NCBI GenBank assembly: GCA_024641505.1
Contig: JAHECY010000012.1
Span: forward strand, 1 to 64,000
Direction: 5' to 3'
From: Gammaproteobacteria bacterium
Lineage (GTDB): Bacteria > Pseudomonadota > Gammaproteobacteria > SG8-11
DNA length: 64,000 nucleotides
Both the position numbers and the translations under genes were made by a program. Numbering within the stretch: the stretch's first letter is position 1; each line of letters begins with the position of its first letter. Shown here one piece after another: positions 37,946 to 48,325 of this stretch. The notes below the pieces were generated by a model, which saw nothing but the letters and a program-made list of their open reading frames with translations, was not told where the DNA came from and did not search any database.

Positions 37946-40900
37946 GTGGGTGTCTCGGGCTCGATCGCTAAACGATTTTTGACCACTGAAATTACGCCGC
38001 TGCTGGCTTTGGTTGGTTTGTTGTTGGGTGTCTTTGCCGTGCTGGTAACGCCGCGCGAAGAAGAGCCCCAGATTAATGTTACCTTTGCCAACGTATTTAT
38101 TCCGTTCCCGGGCGCTTCCAGCAAGGAAGTCGAGCATCTGGTGGCGACTCCGGCGGAGCAGATATTGTCGGAAATCACCGGCATCAAACACATCTATTCC
38201 GTTTCTTATCCGGGAATGGCGGTGCTCACCGTACGCTATAAAGTAGGCGAGAACCGAACCGACGCCATCGTGCGTTTGTATAACGCAATATTCTCCAACC
38301 AGGATTGGCTGCCTAAAAATCTAGGTGTTGGCCAGCCCATCATCAAACCCAAAGGCATTGATGATGTGCCTATTGTCAGCTTGACGTTGTGGACAGAAGA
38401 CAACACCAAAGGCGCTTACGATTTGCAGAAAGTTTCCCATGCCCTGGAGACCGAGCTGAAACGTATTCCGGGCACCCGGGACATTTACACCATTGGGGGG
38501 GCGCGCCAGGTAGTGCAGGTGCTGTTTGATAATGCCGCCATGTCCGCTTATGGCTTGACGCTGGATGATCTGCGCCAGGCGTTGGCCGGCGCCAATGCAT
38601 CGCAAACTAATGGTCAGCTGGTCGCGGACAATAGCGAGATCCAGGTGCAAACCGGCACCTTCTTTGAAAACGTGGACGAAATAGCCGGCATTGTCGTCAG
38701 CGTGCACGATGGGCGACCGGTTTATCTGCGCGATGTGGCGCAAGTGCGTCTGGCGCCGAATCAGCCCGAACAGTACGTCTGGTTTGGCACCGGTGCCGCG
38801 GCGCAAACCAAAGGTATCGCGCTGCAAGGCGAGTTTCCCGCGGTTACCGTCGCTATCGCCAAAAAGGAAGGCACCAACGCCGTCGCTATCGCAGACCAGG
38901 TGATTCAACGGTTGGATCATTTGCAAGGTATTTTCATTCCCGATGACGTGCACATCACGGTTACGCGTAACTACGGTGAAACCGCGAATGACAAGGCCAT
39001 CAAGTTAATCAGCAAACTGGTATTCGCGACCATGTCCGTGGTGTTGTTGGTGCTCATCGCCCTGGGTTGGCGCGAGGCTCTGATCGTCGGTCTGGCGGTC
39101 GTGGTTACGCTGGCGATCACTCTGTTTGCATCCTGGGCCTGGGGTTTTACCTTGAATCGCGTATCCTTGTTCGCGCTGATATTTTCCATTGGTATCCTGG
39201 TCGATGACGCAATCGTGGTGGTGGAGAATATCCACCGGCACCTGCAGATGGGTGCGCGCAGTCTGTTGGAAGCGATTCCGCATGCGGTGGACGAGGTGGG
39301 TGGGCCGACCATCCTGGCGACCTTCACAGTGATCGCCGCGCTGCTGCCGATGGCGTTCGTGACCGGTTTGATGGGTCCCTACATGAGCCCGATACCGATC
39401 AACGCCAGTATCGGCATGTTGATTTCCCTGGCGGTGGCGTTCGTGGTGACTCCCTGGTTTGCTTTGAAGGTGCTGAGGCACCACGCGCCCGCCGGTGATG
39501 CTGGTCACGGCGGTCACGGCGCGGAAGATAAACTTTATCCGTTGTTTAACCGCTTGTTAGGACCGTTTCTGATGGGTGCTGTCGGCGTTCGTAACCGCAG
39601 AGTCTTGTTTGGCGTAATCCTGGTGCTGATCGCGCTGTCCGTCGGCCTGACGCTGGTCAAGGTTGTGGTGTTGAAGATGTTGCCGTTCGATAACAAGTCC
39701 GAATTTCAGATCGTGGTGGATATGCCCGAAGGTACCGCGCTCGAGCAGACCGCCCGCGTGTTGAGTGCGCTTGCGGAATATGTCCGCGGCGTGCCGGAAG
39801 TGTCAGACTACCAGGTGTATGCCGGCACCAGCGCACCGATAAACTTCAATGGTCTGGTACGCCAGTACTATCTGCGTAACGCTGCGCATGTCGGCGATAT
39901 GCAAGTCAATCTGGTGGACAAAGCGCATCGTCATCGCAGCAGTCACGCGGTGGCGCTTGCCATGCGCGCGCCGTTGCAGGAGATCGCGGCGCCGTTCAAT
40001 GCCAATGTCAAAATTGTCGAAGTGCCGCCCGGGCCGCCGGTGCAATCGCCGCTGGTCGCTGAAATTTATGGCTTGGACTATAGCGGACAGGCGCTATTGG
40101 CGGAGCGCGTGCGCAACGTGTTCAGCGCCACCGATGACGTCGTGGACATCGATGACAGCATCGAGTATCCGGCACCCAAGTTTCTGCTCAAGATCGATCA
40201 ACAAAAGGCGGCAATTTTGGGCGTATCCCAGGCGGCAGTCGCGCAGCTGGTGACTACCGCGCTCAGTGGTGAGGATGTTACCTACACCCATGGCAGTCAG
40301 GATAAATATCCGACGCCGGTGCGTCTGGAATTTGCGGTGTCGGACAAGGCGGATATACAACCACTGCTGGCGTTAAAAGTTCGCAATCAGAATGGTGTCT
40401 TGATTGCGTTGGGTGATCTGGTACAGGTCTTGGATCAGCGGCGCGAACGCGCGATTTATCACAAAGACCTGCTGCCGGTAACTTTTGTCACCGCGGATGC
40501 CGCGGGCGCGCTGGACAGTCCGTTGTATGGCATGTTTGATATTTACGGCACCCTGGCGCACGACGATTTCAGCGACATCGGCGGTCTGGATCAGTATCTG
40601 ATCAATGTACCGGAAAATCCCTATCGTTATGGCATCAAATGGGATGGGGAATGGCAAATCACCTACGAAACTTTTCGTGATATGGGTATCGCTTACGCGG
40701 TGGGCATGATCTTGATCTATTTGCTGGTGGTTGCCCAATTTCGTTCCTACATGATACCGCTGATCATCATGGTGCCTATACCATTAACCATAATAGGGGT
40801 TATGCCGGGACATGCATTGCTGGATATGCTCGGCATGGACGCGAAGTTTACCGCCACTTCCATGATCGGCATGATCGCCTTGGCGGGGATCATCGTCCGA

Positions 40901-41173
40901 AACTCAATATTATTAGTGGATTTTATCAATGAGCAAGTGGCACAGGGTATTCCTTTCGAGGAAGCGGTGGTACGTTCCGGGGCGGTACGTGCGAAGCCGA
41001 TTGTGCTCACCGGGCTGGCGGCGATGATCGGTGCGTTCTTTATCCTGGATGATCCGATCTTCAACGGGTTGGCGGTTTCATTGATATTCGGCATCCTGGT
41101 ATCCACAGTGCTGACCTTGGTGATCATACCCGTTACATACTATGCGTTCCGTTATAGGAAAATAGCGGCTTAA
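37946..41173 (+). CDS. RND efflux transporter permease
   Basis: TM and RND motifs (GATIxxxL-type FIPFPGASSKEVEHLVATPAE, FSIGILVDDAIVVVENIHRH, IALAGIIVRNSILLVDFI). GTG at 37946 preferred over the 37865 track start, which overlaps the adaptor. Confidence 0.9.
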   Translation: MGVSGSIAKRFLTTEITPLLALVGLLLGVFAVLVTPREEEPQINVTFANVFIPFPGASSKEVEHLVATPAEQILSEITGIKHIYSVSYPGMAVLTVRYKVGENRTDAIVRLYNAIFSNQDWLPKNLGVGQPIIKPKGIDDVPIVSLTLWTEDNTKGAYDLQKVSHALETELKRIPGTRDIYTIGGARQVVQVLFDNAAMSAYGLTLDDLRQALAGANASQTNGQLVADNSEIQVQTGTFFENVDEIAGIVVSVHDGRPVYLRDVAQVRLAPNQPEQYVWFGTGAAAQTKGIALQGEFPAVTVAIAKKEGTNAVAIADQVIQRLDHLQGIFIPDDVHITVTRNYGETANDKAIKLISKLVFATMSVVLLVLIALGWREALIVGLAVVVTLAITLFASWAWGFTLNRVSLFALIFSIGILVDDAIVVVENIHRHLQMGARSLLEAIPHAVDEVGGPTILATFTVIAALLPMAFVTGLMGPYMSPIPINASIGMLISLAVAFVVTPWFALKVLRHHAPAGDAGHGGHGAEDKLYPLFNRLLGPFLMGAVGVRNRRVLFGVILVLIALSVGLTLVKVVVLKMLPFDNKSEFQIVVDMPEGTALEQTARVLSALAEYVRGVPEVSDYQVYAGTSAPINFNGLVRQYYLRNAAHVGDMQVNLVDKAHRHRSSHAVALAMRAPLQEIAAPFNANVKIVEVPPGPPVQSPLVAEIYGLDYSGQALLAERVRNVFSATDDVVDIDDSIEYPAPKFLLKIDQQKAAILGVSQAAVAQLVTTALSGEDVTYTHGSQDKYPTPVRLEFAVSDKADIQPLLALKVRNQNGVLIALGDLVQVLDQRRERAIYHKDLLPVTFVTADAAGALDSPLYGMFDIYGTLAHDDFSDIGGLDQYLINVPENPYRYGIKWDGEWQITYETFRDMGIAYAVGMILIYLLVVAQFRSYMIPLIIMVPIPLTIIGVMPGHALLDMLGMDAKFTATSMIGMIALAGIIVRNSILLVDFINEQVAQGIPFEEAVVRSGAVRAKPIVLTGLAAMIGAFFILDDPIFNGLAVSLIFGILVSTVLTLVIIPVTYYAFRYRKIAA

Positions 41174-41306
41174 TGACGCTGGTTTGATTGATACTGGTAT
41201 TAAACAGTCTTTAGACGAGAAATAATCCAAGACTTGTTTTGTATTCAAACAATAAACTGTTACTATCTCATCGATAGAACACATTCACGTTCAGGGACTC
41301 AATCAG

Positions 41307-42218
41307 ATGGCCGATCGTCGTCTCCAAGTTTTTCATACCGTAGCTCGTTACCTGAGCTTTACCAAAGCGGCCGAAGCACTGCATATGACGCAACCCGCGG
41401 TGACATTCCAGGTGCGCCAACTCGAAGAACATTTCAACACGCGCTTATTCGACCGCACTCATAATCGAATCAGCCTGACCGATGCCGGTAAACGAGTTTT
41501 CGGTTTTGCGGATCAGATCTTCCAGCTTTATCATGAGATGGAAAATTCAGTGCGCGAGATTACCGGCGATGTCAGTGGTGTGCTGATTGTCGGCGCGAGT
41601 ACCACCATCGCCGAGTATTTGTTGCCCTCGTTGCTGGGTGATTTCAAAAAGAAGTTTCCGGAGGTGAATATTCGCCTGCGAGTCTCCAACAGTGACGGCA
41701 TCGTGTCCATGGTGGAAAATAACGTCATTGACCTGGGCGTCGTGGAGGCGCAAGTCAGCAATAAAAACCTTGCGGTTGAGCTGTGCCGTATTGATCGCTT
41801 AGTGGCGGTAGTGCCTCCCAATCATCCGTTATCTCATGAAGTCCGTATACCACTAAAAAAATTATTAGAATACCCGTATATCTGTCGCGAGGAAGGGTCA
41901 GGCACCCGGGAAGTTATTATTGACTACTTGCACAGCAGTGGTCTGGATACCACGGAACTGGATGTTATTATGGAGCTGGGCAGCCCTGAGGCCATCAAAG
42001 GCGCGGTGGAAGCGGGCATCGGTATTACCATTCTGTCCCGCGCCACACTCACCAAGGAGCTGCGTTTGGGTACGCTCGTCGCCATCGATTTGGACCCGCG
42101 TCTGGAAAGACCCTTCTCCTTTGTGCATCAGAAACAGAAATTCAGGCAACATACCGTAGAAAAACTATTAGAATTTGCCCGCCAATATTGTGAAGACCAT
42201 CCCACACCGGAAGATTAG
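41307..42218 (+). CDS. LysR-family transcriptional regulator
   Basis: N-terminal HTH FHTVARYLSFTKAAEALHMTQPAVTFQVRQLEEHFNTRLFDRT and substrate-binding domain. Confidence 0.93.
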   Translation: MADRRLQVFHTVARYLSFTKAAEALHMTQPAVTFQVRQLEEHFNTRLFDRTHNRISLTDAGKRVFGFADQIFQLYHEMENSVREITGDVSGVLIVGASTTIAEYLLPSLLGDFKKKFPEVNIRLRVSNSDGIVSMVENNVIDLGVVEAQVSNKNLAVELCRIDRLVAVVPPNHPLSHEVRIPLKKLLEYPYICREEGSGTREVIIDYLHSSGLDTTELDVIMELGSPEAIKGAVEAGIGITILSRATLTKELRLGTLVAIDLDPRLERPFSFVHQKQKFRQHTVEKLLEFARQYCEDHPTPED

Positions 42219-42228
42219 CCGCCATATG

Positions 42229-42250
42229 ATTGACCGGAAATCCGGTCAAT
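42229..42250. terminator. Perfect 10-bp hairpin after the LysR gene (terminator or operator)
   Basis: ATTGACCGGA-AA-TCCGGTCAAT; no U-tract. Confidence 0.4.
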
Positions 42251-42314
42251 CGGCTATACTCCCCGCTTCATTTCCTTTACTAACGGCCGTTATCTTCGCA
42301 CCGTGCGGCACACT

Positions 42315-42683
42315 ATGACCAAGATCGACCAGGAACTCATGGCTATCGTTAGCGCGCTGGCGCCCGGGGATCAAGCCTCCCTGTTGGCGTTCGCCCGATT
42401 CCTGGCACAACAGAATTCCCCTGGCGCAGCGTCGCGGGAGGATGGCTCGGCAGCGGTAATGCGCCAGCAACCCGAAAACATCCCCCGGCCGCCCCAGGAA
42501 ACCGTTGTTGGCGCGCTCAAGCGTTTGACAGCGACCTATCCGATGCTGGATAAAGCCAAATTACTCAATGAAACCTCCGGCCTGGTAGCGCAACATATAA
42601 TGCATGGCCGCGATCTGGTGACCGTGATCGACGAATTGGAAGCGATCTTCAAGAACGCCTATCAAAAGTATAGCGACGCATAA
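42315..42683 (+). CDS. Conserved hypothetical protein upstream of perM-like gene
   Basis: MTKIDQELMAIVSALAPGDQASLLAFARFLAQQN...; 8 nt before next gene. Confidence 0.6.
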   Translation: MTKIDQELMAIVSALAPGDQASLLAFARFLAQQNSPGAASREDGSAAVMRQQPENIPRPPQETVVGALKRLTATYPMLDKAKLLNETSGLVAQHIMHGRDLVTVIDELEAIFKNAYQKYSDA

Positions 42684-42691
42684 GGAAACTT

Positions 42692-43771
42692 GTGAAACAG
42701 ATTCTACAAGAATGGTTTCAACGGAATTTTTCCGACCCGCAGGCAGTGATTCTGGCGCTCATGCTGGTTTTTGGTTTCGGTGTGGTGATGGTGATGGGCA
42801 AGATCCTGGCGCCATTACTGGCCAGTATTATCATCGCCTACTTACTGGAAGGCGCCATCACTAAACTGGAAAAACTCGGTGTGCGTCGCATGCTGGTGGT
42901 GCTGCTGGTGTTCGTCATGTTCCTGCTGGTGCTGTTTACCCTGGTGCTGGGCTTGATTCCACTGCTGTCACGTCAGATTGCCCAATTGGTTCGGGAAATG
43001 CCCAATATGATCAGCAAGGGGCAGGAAGTACTGTTGCAGTTGCCGTTAAATTACCCCAACCTGATTTCGGAAACTCAAATCAAGGAAGTGATCAACGCGC
43101 TGCGCTCCCAGATCCTGGAGCAAGGGCAGGATGTGCTTACCCAGGGACTGCTGTCGTTACCGGGTATCATTTCATTGCTGATTTATTTGATTCTGGTGCC
43201 GTTTCTGGTGTTCTTTTTCTTGAAGGACAAACATGTAATCGTCGCATGGGCCAAAAATTATTTGCCCCGGCGCCGGGAGTTGGTAACGCGCGTCTGGCAG
43301 GAAATGGATTTGCAGATTGGCAACTACGTGCGCGGGAAGATTCTGGAAATCGTCATTGTCGGTGGCGTCAGTTATATCGCGTTTGCCATTTTCGGCATGC
43401 GTTATTCCATGTTGTTGGGTGCGCTCGTGGGCATGTCCGTGCTGGTGCCGTACATCGGCGCGGTGGTGGTTACCTTTCCCGTGGTGCTGATCGCTTATTT
43501 TCAATGGGGCAACAGTAACGAATTCTGGTATCTGATTCTGACCTACACGATCATCCAGTCCCTTGATGGCAATGTGCTGGTGCCGTTACTCTTTTCCGAG
43601 GCGGTGAATCTGCATCCGTTGGCGATTATCGTGGCGGTGTTGTTTTTTGGCGGCATCTGGGGCATGTGGGGCATCTTCTTCGCAATTCCCTTGGCGACCC
43701 TGGTCAAAGCGGTGCTCAATGCCTGGCCGCGGCCAACGATGTCAACCACGGAGTCGGTCCCATCCGGCTAG
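42692..43771 (+). CDS. AI-2E family transporter / PerM-like permease
   Basis: Multiple TM segments; VGMSVLVPYIGAVVVTFPVVLIAYFQWG, VLFFGGIWGMWGIFFAIPLATLVKAVLNAWP. Confidence 0.88.
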   Translation: MKQILQEWFQRNFSDPQAVILALMLVFGFGVVMVMGKILAPLLASIIIAYLLEGAITKLEKLGVRRMLVVLLVFVMFLLVLFTLVLGLIPLLSRQIAQLVREMPNMISKGQEVLLQLPLNYPNLISETQIKEVINALRSQILEQGQDVLTQGLLSLPGIISLLIYLILVPFLVFFFLKDKHVIVAWAKNYLPRRRELVTRVWQEMDLQIGNYVRGKILEIVIVGGVSYIAFAIFGMRYSMLLGALVGMSVLVPYIGAVVVTFPVVLIAYFQWGNSNEFWYLILTYTIIQSLDGNVLVPLLFSEAVNLHPLAIIVAVLFFGGIWGMWGIFFAIPLATLVKAVLNAWPRPTMSTTESVPSG

Positions 43772-44100
43772 CGCGTGCGCACGGTGATGCGCCGATATCG
43801 ATATCATTGAAAGTGATATCAACTGTCGACTGGCGCACATTTTCTTCATCCCTTGTGAAAATTTGTCAAGAACACCCGCGTTATAGTCGATAACACCAAC
43901 AATACCGGCAGCGATAAGAAGGTTGTCGGCGGGTTCTGGCGTTAATTGTTTTTCTCAAACCTAATTCATTTGTGCGCGTGACAACCGGGCTTCGCTTTGC
44001 GTGTTCGTGGTGTCGGGGCTGCAAGCGCCAATGAGTCGGTCGTGTAATTGGCGGTAACTGCAGCCGATGCAGCAATGGCCATATCTAAGGAGTAGCGTCT

Positions 44101-44652
44101 ATGTTTGGTTTTCTGAAGAAAAAAGACGGTGCAACGGATGTTGCATCGGATCGTGCAAGCGCGCCTGCCCAACGTGTGGAGGCGCCGGCGCCCAAGGGAA
44201 AATTCGCCAAGGGAACGGAAATTCGCTATGACCATCAACTGCTGGACAGATTACACGGCGACCATAAATCATTGCTGCAGATCTATACCGATATCGCCCA
44301 AGCGGCGGAAAAGCGCAACTATAAGGTGGTGATGGACAGACTCGCGCGCTTCCGCATCGGATTGACGGATCATTTATTGACCGAGAACGTAAAACTTTAC
44401 GTGTACCTGGACAATGAGATGGCGGATAACGAGATGAACAGTGAGCTGATACGGAGTTTTCGTCGTGAGATGGACGATATCGGTAAAACCGTAATGGGGT
44501 TCCTGCGTGGCTATCAGGGTTCCGGCGTCGACGATACCAATGTGGCGAAATTTTCCGCGGATTTCGCCAAGCTCGGTGAAGTCTTGGGGGATCGGATTCA
44601 ACGCGAGGAGTCGACGCTTTATCTGTTGTATGGGCAATTGGCGCAGGAATAA
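44101..44652 (+). CDS. Hemerythrin-domain protein
   Basis: DHQLLDRLHGDHKSLLQIYTDI...FRIGLTDHLLTENVKLYVYLD; TAAGGAG SD before ATG. Confidence 0.65.
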   Translation: MFGFLKKKDGATDVASDRASAPAQRVEAPAPKGKFAKGTEIRYDHQLLDRLHGDHKSLLQIYTDIAQAAEKRNYKVVMDRLARFRIGLTDHLLTENVKLYVYLDNEMADNEMNSELIRSFRREMDDIGKTVMGFLRGYQGSGVDDTNVAKFSADFAKLGEVLGDRIQREESTLYLLYGQLAQE

Positions 44653-44711
44653 CTGACGGCGTGGGCGTTGTTTGATAAGCGGGGAATAACGGAACTTGCC
44701 GCCAATGAGGT

Positions 44712-45125
44712 CTAGCCCCCGGCAACCAATACCAATGCCACTATGCCCAGCAAGATGCCAATGCCTTGTTTCATGGTGACGCTCTCCTGCAGCAGTACGA
44801 ATGCCAGGATGATAGTAATGGCAGGGTAGAGCGCCGTTGCGGTGGCGATCAACGCCACCGGTCCGCGTGTGACCGCATAGAGATAGCTTAACGCACCCAG
44901 TACGCCGAGCACGCCCGTGGCCAGCGCCAGGGTAAGACCCCGCCAGTCCAAAGCCAGTTTGAAATTAATCGCAATCAGCACTGCGACTGCGACGATTACG
45001 CCGCCTGCCGCCTGGAATACCAGGGCGCTGGCGGGATCAATATAGCGGGTGGTGAGTTTGGGGAGGAATGCCCAGACCCCCCAGGACGCCAGGGCCACGA
45101 TGGCGGGTGCGAGCCAATGGTTCAT
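44712..45125 (-). CDS. Single EamA/DMT-type transporter domain protein
   Basis: 137 aa, about 5 TM segments (NHWLAPAIVALASWGVWAFLPKL... YAVTRGPVALIATATALYPAITIILAFVLLQE); ATG at 45125 preferred over the track start. Confidence 0.75.
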   Translation of the reverse strand: MNHWLAPAIVALASWGVWAFLPKLTTRYIDPASALVFQAAGGVIVAVAVLIAINFKLALDWRGLTLALATGVLGVLGALSYLYAVTRGPVALIATATALYPAITIILAFVLLQESVTMKQGIGILLGIVALVLVAGG

Positions 45126-45150
45126 GATTTGTGATGCGTGGGGCGGGCAT

Positions 45151-45627
45151 TCACTCGGCCAACGCCTGCACCGCTTGCAATACCTCGGCCACATGGCCTT
45201 CGACTTTTACCTTGCGCCACTCCTGGCGTAATACGCCCTTGGCATCAATGAGAAACGTGCTGCGTTCGATCCCCCGGACCTGTTTGCCGTACATATTTTT
45301 CATCTTGATCACTGCGAACAGGGTGCACAGTTGTTCCTGTTCATCAGACAACAGGTCGAATGGAAATCCTTGTTTTTTCTTGAAGTTTTCGTGGGAACTC
45401 AGTTTATCCCGGGAGATGCCTAAAATAACCGCACCGGCCCGCTGGAACTTGTGGTAATGGGTGGTGAAATCCAGACCTTCGGTGGTGCACCCGGGAGTAC
45501 TGTCTTTGGGATAGAAATAGAGTACGACAATGTGGCCCTTCAGGCCGGAAAGCTTGATGCTCTGGTCGCCGGTGGCCGGCAAGGTAAAATCCGGGACTTT
45601 CTTGCCCACGGTGATTGCGCTGCTCAT
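45151..45627 (-). CDS. bcp: Thioredoxin-dependent peroxiredoxin (BCP type)
   Basis: VPDFTLPATGDQSIKLSGLKGHIVVLYFYPKDSTPGCTTEGLDF. Confidence 0.93.
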   Translation of the reverse strand: MSSAITVGKKVPDFTLPATGDQSIKLSGLKGHIVVLYFYPKDSTPGCTTEGLDFTTHYHKFQRAGAVILGISRDKLSSHENFKKKQGFPFDLLSDEQEQLCTLFAVIKMKNMYGKQVRGIERSTFLIDAKGVLRQEWRKVKVEGHVAEVLQAVQALAE

Positions 45628-45642
45628 GTGCCGCCTCCGGGT

Positions 45643-46170
45643 TTATTTAATGGCTTCCAGTATCATGTCCAGGTTCAGCTCATCACAATAATTGGTGAAC
45701 TCCTGTCTGAAGTGCTTTATCGCCAGATCGCCGGGAATGGCGACCCGCATGTCTATGGAAAACATGGTCGTACCGGTATGGGGTGCCGCATAGCGGCGGG
45801 TAACCAGGTCTTGAATATTGATATTGTGATTGGTTAGATAACTGGTTATTTGATAGACAATGCCGGGATGGTCGATGGCGACGACTTCAATGTGGTAAGG
45901 AATGCGGTTGGGGGCGGCATCCTGGGACCGGGTACGCCGGTGGCTGATAGTCAGGTTTTTGGCCTGTCCGAGTCGCTGCAGCTCATCTTCCAGCCGTGTT
46001 GTCAGGGGATCAGACACCGCTACCAGCAGGATAACCGCGAATTCGCCCCCCAGAATCGACATGCGGCTGTCGATGATGTTGCCGCTGTTGTCCAGAATCA
46101 CGCGGGACAAGTCGTTGACGATGCCCGGCCGGTCATGGCCCAGGGCGGAAATTACCAATAATTCTTCCAT
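45643..46170 (-). CDS. ACT-domain glycine cleavage system regulator-like protein
   Basis: Tandem ACT domains (VISALGHDRPGIVNDLSRVI, VVAIDHPGIVYQITSYLTNHNINIQDL); start at MEELLV; divergent to dapA. Confidence 0.82.
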   Translation of the reverse strand: MEELLVISALGHDRPGIVNDLSRVILDNSGNIIDSRMSILGGEFAVILLVAVSDPLTTRLEDELQRLGQAKNLTISHRRTRSQDAAPNRIPYHIEVVAIDHPGIVYQITSYLTNHNINIQDLVTRRYAAPHTGTTMFSIDMRVAIPGDLAIKHFRQEFTNYCDELNLDMILEAIK

Positions 46171-46355
46171 CGGGGGATTTCCTGAAAAAACCGGTATTCT
46201 GAGCCACTGTGCCGCCGGAGGCAAGTTTTACACTTTTCGTGGGGGGGCTGGTTAAAATTGGAATGAATCCCGGTATAATGGCCGTTTTCCCGGTGCTGAA
46301 GATCTGGCTCGGGGTTGGCAACGGTTCATGGTTATATCATCAGCGGAGCATCTTA

Positions 46356-47237
46356 ATGTTTCACGGCAGTATGGTAGCGTTAATCACCCCGATGCGGGAA
46401 GATGGCAGCCTCGATAAGGAGGCCATGTATCGACTGCTCGATTTTCATGTTGAAAACGGCACCGATGCCATCGTCGCCATGGGCACCACCGGGGAGTCCG
46501 CTACCCTGGACATGGATGAACATTGCCAGGTGTTGCAGGATGTGGTGCGTTATATCGCCGGGCGCCTGCCGATCATCGCCGGTACCGGCGCCAATTGTAC
46601 GCGTGAAGCCATACAGTTGACCCAGTGCGCCCAGGCCGCGGGGGCTGATGCCGCCTTGCTGGTGACGCCATATTATAACAAGCCCACCCAGGAAGGTTTG
46701 TACCTGCATTACAAGACCATCGCGGAAGCGGTGGCGATTCCGCAGATTCTCTACAATGTCCCCGGTCGTACCGCCTGTGATATGTTGCCCGCGACCGTCG
46801 AGCGCTTGTCGCATATACCCAATATTGTGGGTATCAAGGAGGCAACCGGCAGTCTGGAGCGCGGCAAGGAAATCATGCAACGTTGCGGCGCGCGTCTGGA
46901 CCTGTACAGCGGTGATGATGCGACCGCGATGGAGCTGATTTTAATGGGCGCCAAAGGTGATATTTCCGTAACCGCGAACGTGGCGCCGCGCATGATGCAT
47001 GAAATGTGTGCCGCCGCACTGGCCGGTGACCGCGCGCGCGCCACCGAAATCAACGAGAAGCTCATGCTGTTGCACAAGAACCTGTTTTTGGAAGCTAATC
47101 CTATCCCCGTGAAGTGGGCGGTGCACAAAATGGGATTGGTTTCCCGAGGGCTTCGCCTGCCCATGACCGAGTTGTCGGTGTCGTATCATGCTGCGGTACT
47201 CGCGGCGATGGATGCGGCCGATGTTCCCCACAAATAA
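46356..47237 (+). CDS. dapA: 4-hydroxy-tetrahydrodipicolinate synthase
   Basis: MFHGSMVALITPM, GTTGESATL, GTGANCTREAIQL, YYNKPTQEGLYLHYK, GIKEATGS. Confidence 0.96.
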   Translation: MFHGSMVALITPMREDGSLDKEAMYRLLDFHVENGTDAIVAMGTTGESATLDMDEHCQVLQDVVRYIAGRLPIIAGTGANCTREAIQLTQCAQAAGADAALLVTPYYNKPTQEGLYLHYKTIAEAVAIPQILYNVPGRTACDMLPATVERLSHIPNIVGIKEATGSLERGKEIMQRCGARLDLYSGDDATAMELILMGAKGDISVTANVAPRMMHEMCAAALAGDRARATEINEKLMLLHKNLFLEANPIPVKWAVHKMGLVSRGLRLPMTELSVSYHAAVLAAMDAADVPHK

Positions 47238-47254
47238 CGAATAATCCTCTGCAG

Positions 47255-48319
47255 ATGACTGTATTACGTATTGGTTTTTGCCTGGTTCTCATTCTTTTAC
47301 TCTCCGCATGCGCGAACGATGCCATAAAAGTTTATGAGGAAAGCACCTATGGACCGCCTCTCGAAGTACCGCCGGATTTGACGGCGCCGGCCAGGGACCG
47401 GGGCCTGGAAATTCCCGTGTTACCCGATACCGGTGGCATGGAAAAAACCGCGCAGCGCCAGACCGTTGCCGGTCTGAAGGTGGCGCCGGATGTCGCCGGC
47501 GTTCAGGTCATGCATGACGGCGCGCTGAGCTGGTTCGTGATCAAGGGGAAACCCGAGCAGATCTGGCCGTGGGCGCGCGATTTCTTCCTGGACGCCGGCT
47601 TTTTTCTCGAGTTCGAGGACCCGAAACTGGGTATCGTGGAAACCGCCTGGAAACAACAGCGCACAACCATGCCCGAGAGCACCGAGCAGGCGACCGTCGA
47701 CGATGAGGTACTGCGTGTTTTTGGCGTGCCGTTGCGAGAGAAGTATCGCATACGTCTGGAACGCACGCCGGACGATGCCACGGAAATCTATTTAACCCAC
47801 CGTGGCGCCCGGCTGCTGCGTGATGACGATACCATCGTCTGGGATCTGCAGGGTTCGGATGCCGAGTTGGAAGCGGAAATGCGCAAGCGTCTGCTGATCT
47901 ATCTCGGGGTGGCGCAGGACAAGGCGGAGGGTATGCTGGCAACTGCACTGCGTACCAAATTGACGTCCCTGGTTACCGATGCCGACGGCAACAAAATACT
48001 GCGCGTGGATCAGGATTTTCAACGTGCCTGGCGCCGGGTTGGGGTAGCGCTGGATCACATGAAGCTGGTGATCACCGACCGCGACCGCTCCAATGGCACT
48101 TATTTTGTAGAAACCCGAGATCCTGTGGCGCCGAGCGGCGAGGATAAAGGGTGGTTTAGCAGCCTGTTTTCCAGCGAGGCCCAGGTACGTGCTTATCAGA
48201 TTGTGCTGCATGATGAAGGCGAGTCGGTGAACGTCCTGATCCGCGACAAGGATCAGAAACTGATCAAGGCCGACGAGGCGGAACCCCTGCTGAAGCAATT
48301 GTCGGAGCAGCTCGAGTAA
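47255..48319 (+). CDS. bamC: Outer membrane protein assembly factor BamC (lipoprotein)
   Basis: Lipobox LILLLSACAND; YGPPLEVPPDLTAP; position after dapA. Confidence 0.88.
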   Translation: MTVLRIGFCLVLILLLSACANDAIKVYEESTYGPPLEVPPDLTAPARDRGLEIPVLPDTGGMEKTAQRQTVAGLKVAPDVAGVQVMHDGALSWFVIKGKPEQIWPWARDFFLDAGFFLEFEDPKLGIVETAWKQQRTTMPESTEQATVDDEVLRVFGVPLREKYRIRLERTPDDATEIYLTHRGARLLRDDDTIVWDLQGSDAELEAEMRKRLLIYLGVAQDKAEGMLATALRTKLTSLVTDADGNKILRVDQDFQRAWRRVGVALDHMKLVITDRDRSNGTYFVETRDPVAPSGEDKGWFSSLFSSEAQVRAYQIVLHDEGESVNVLIRDKDQKLIKADEAEPLLKQLSEQLE

Positions 48320-48325
48320 CCGGGC

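Noticed and set aside
43798-43825. GATATCATTGAAAGTGATATC hairpin after the PerM gene
   Set aside because: A short imperfect dyad in an AT-containing spacer; no U-tract and no second copy noticed.
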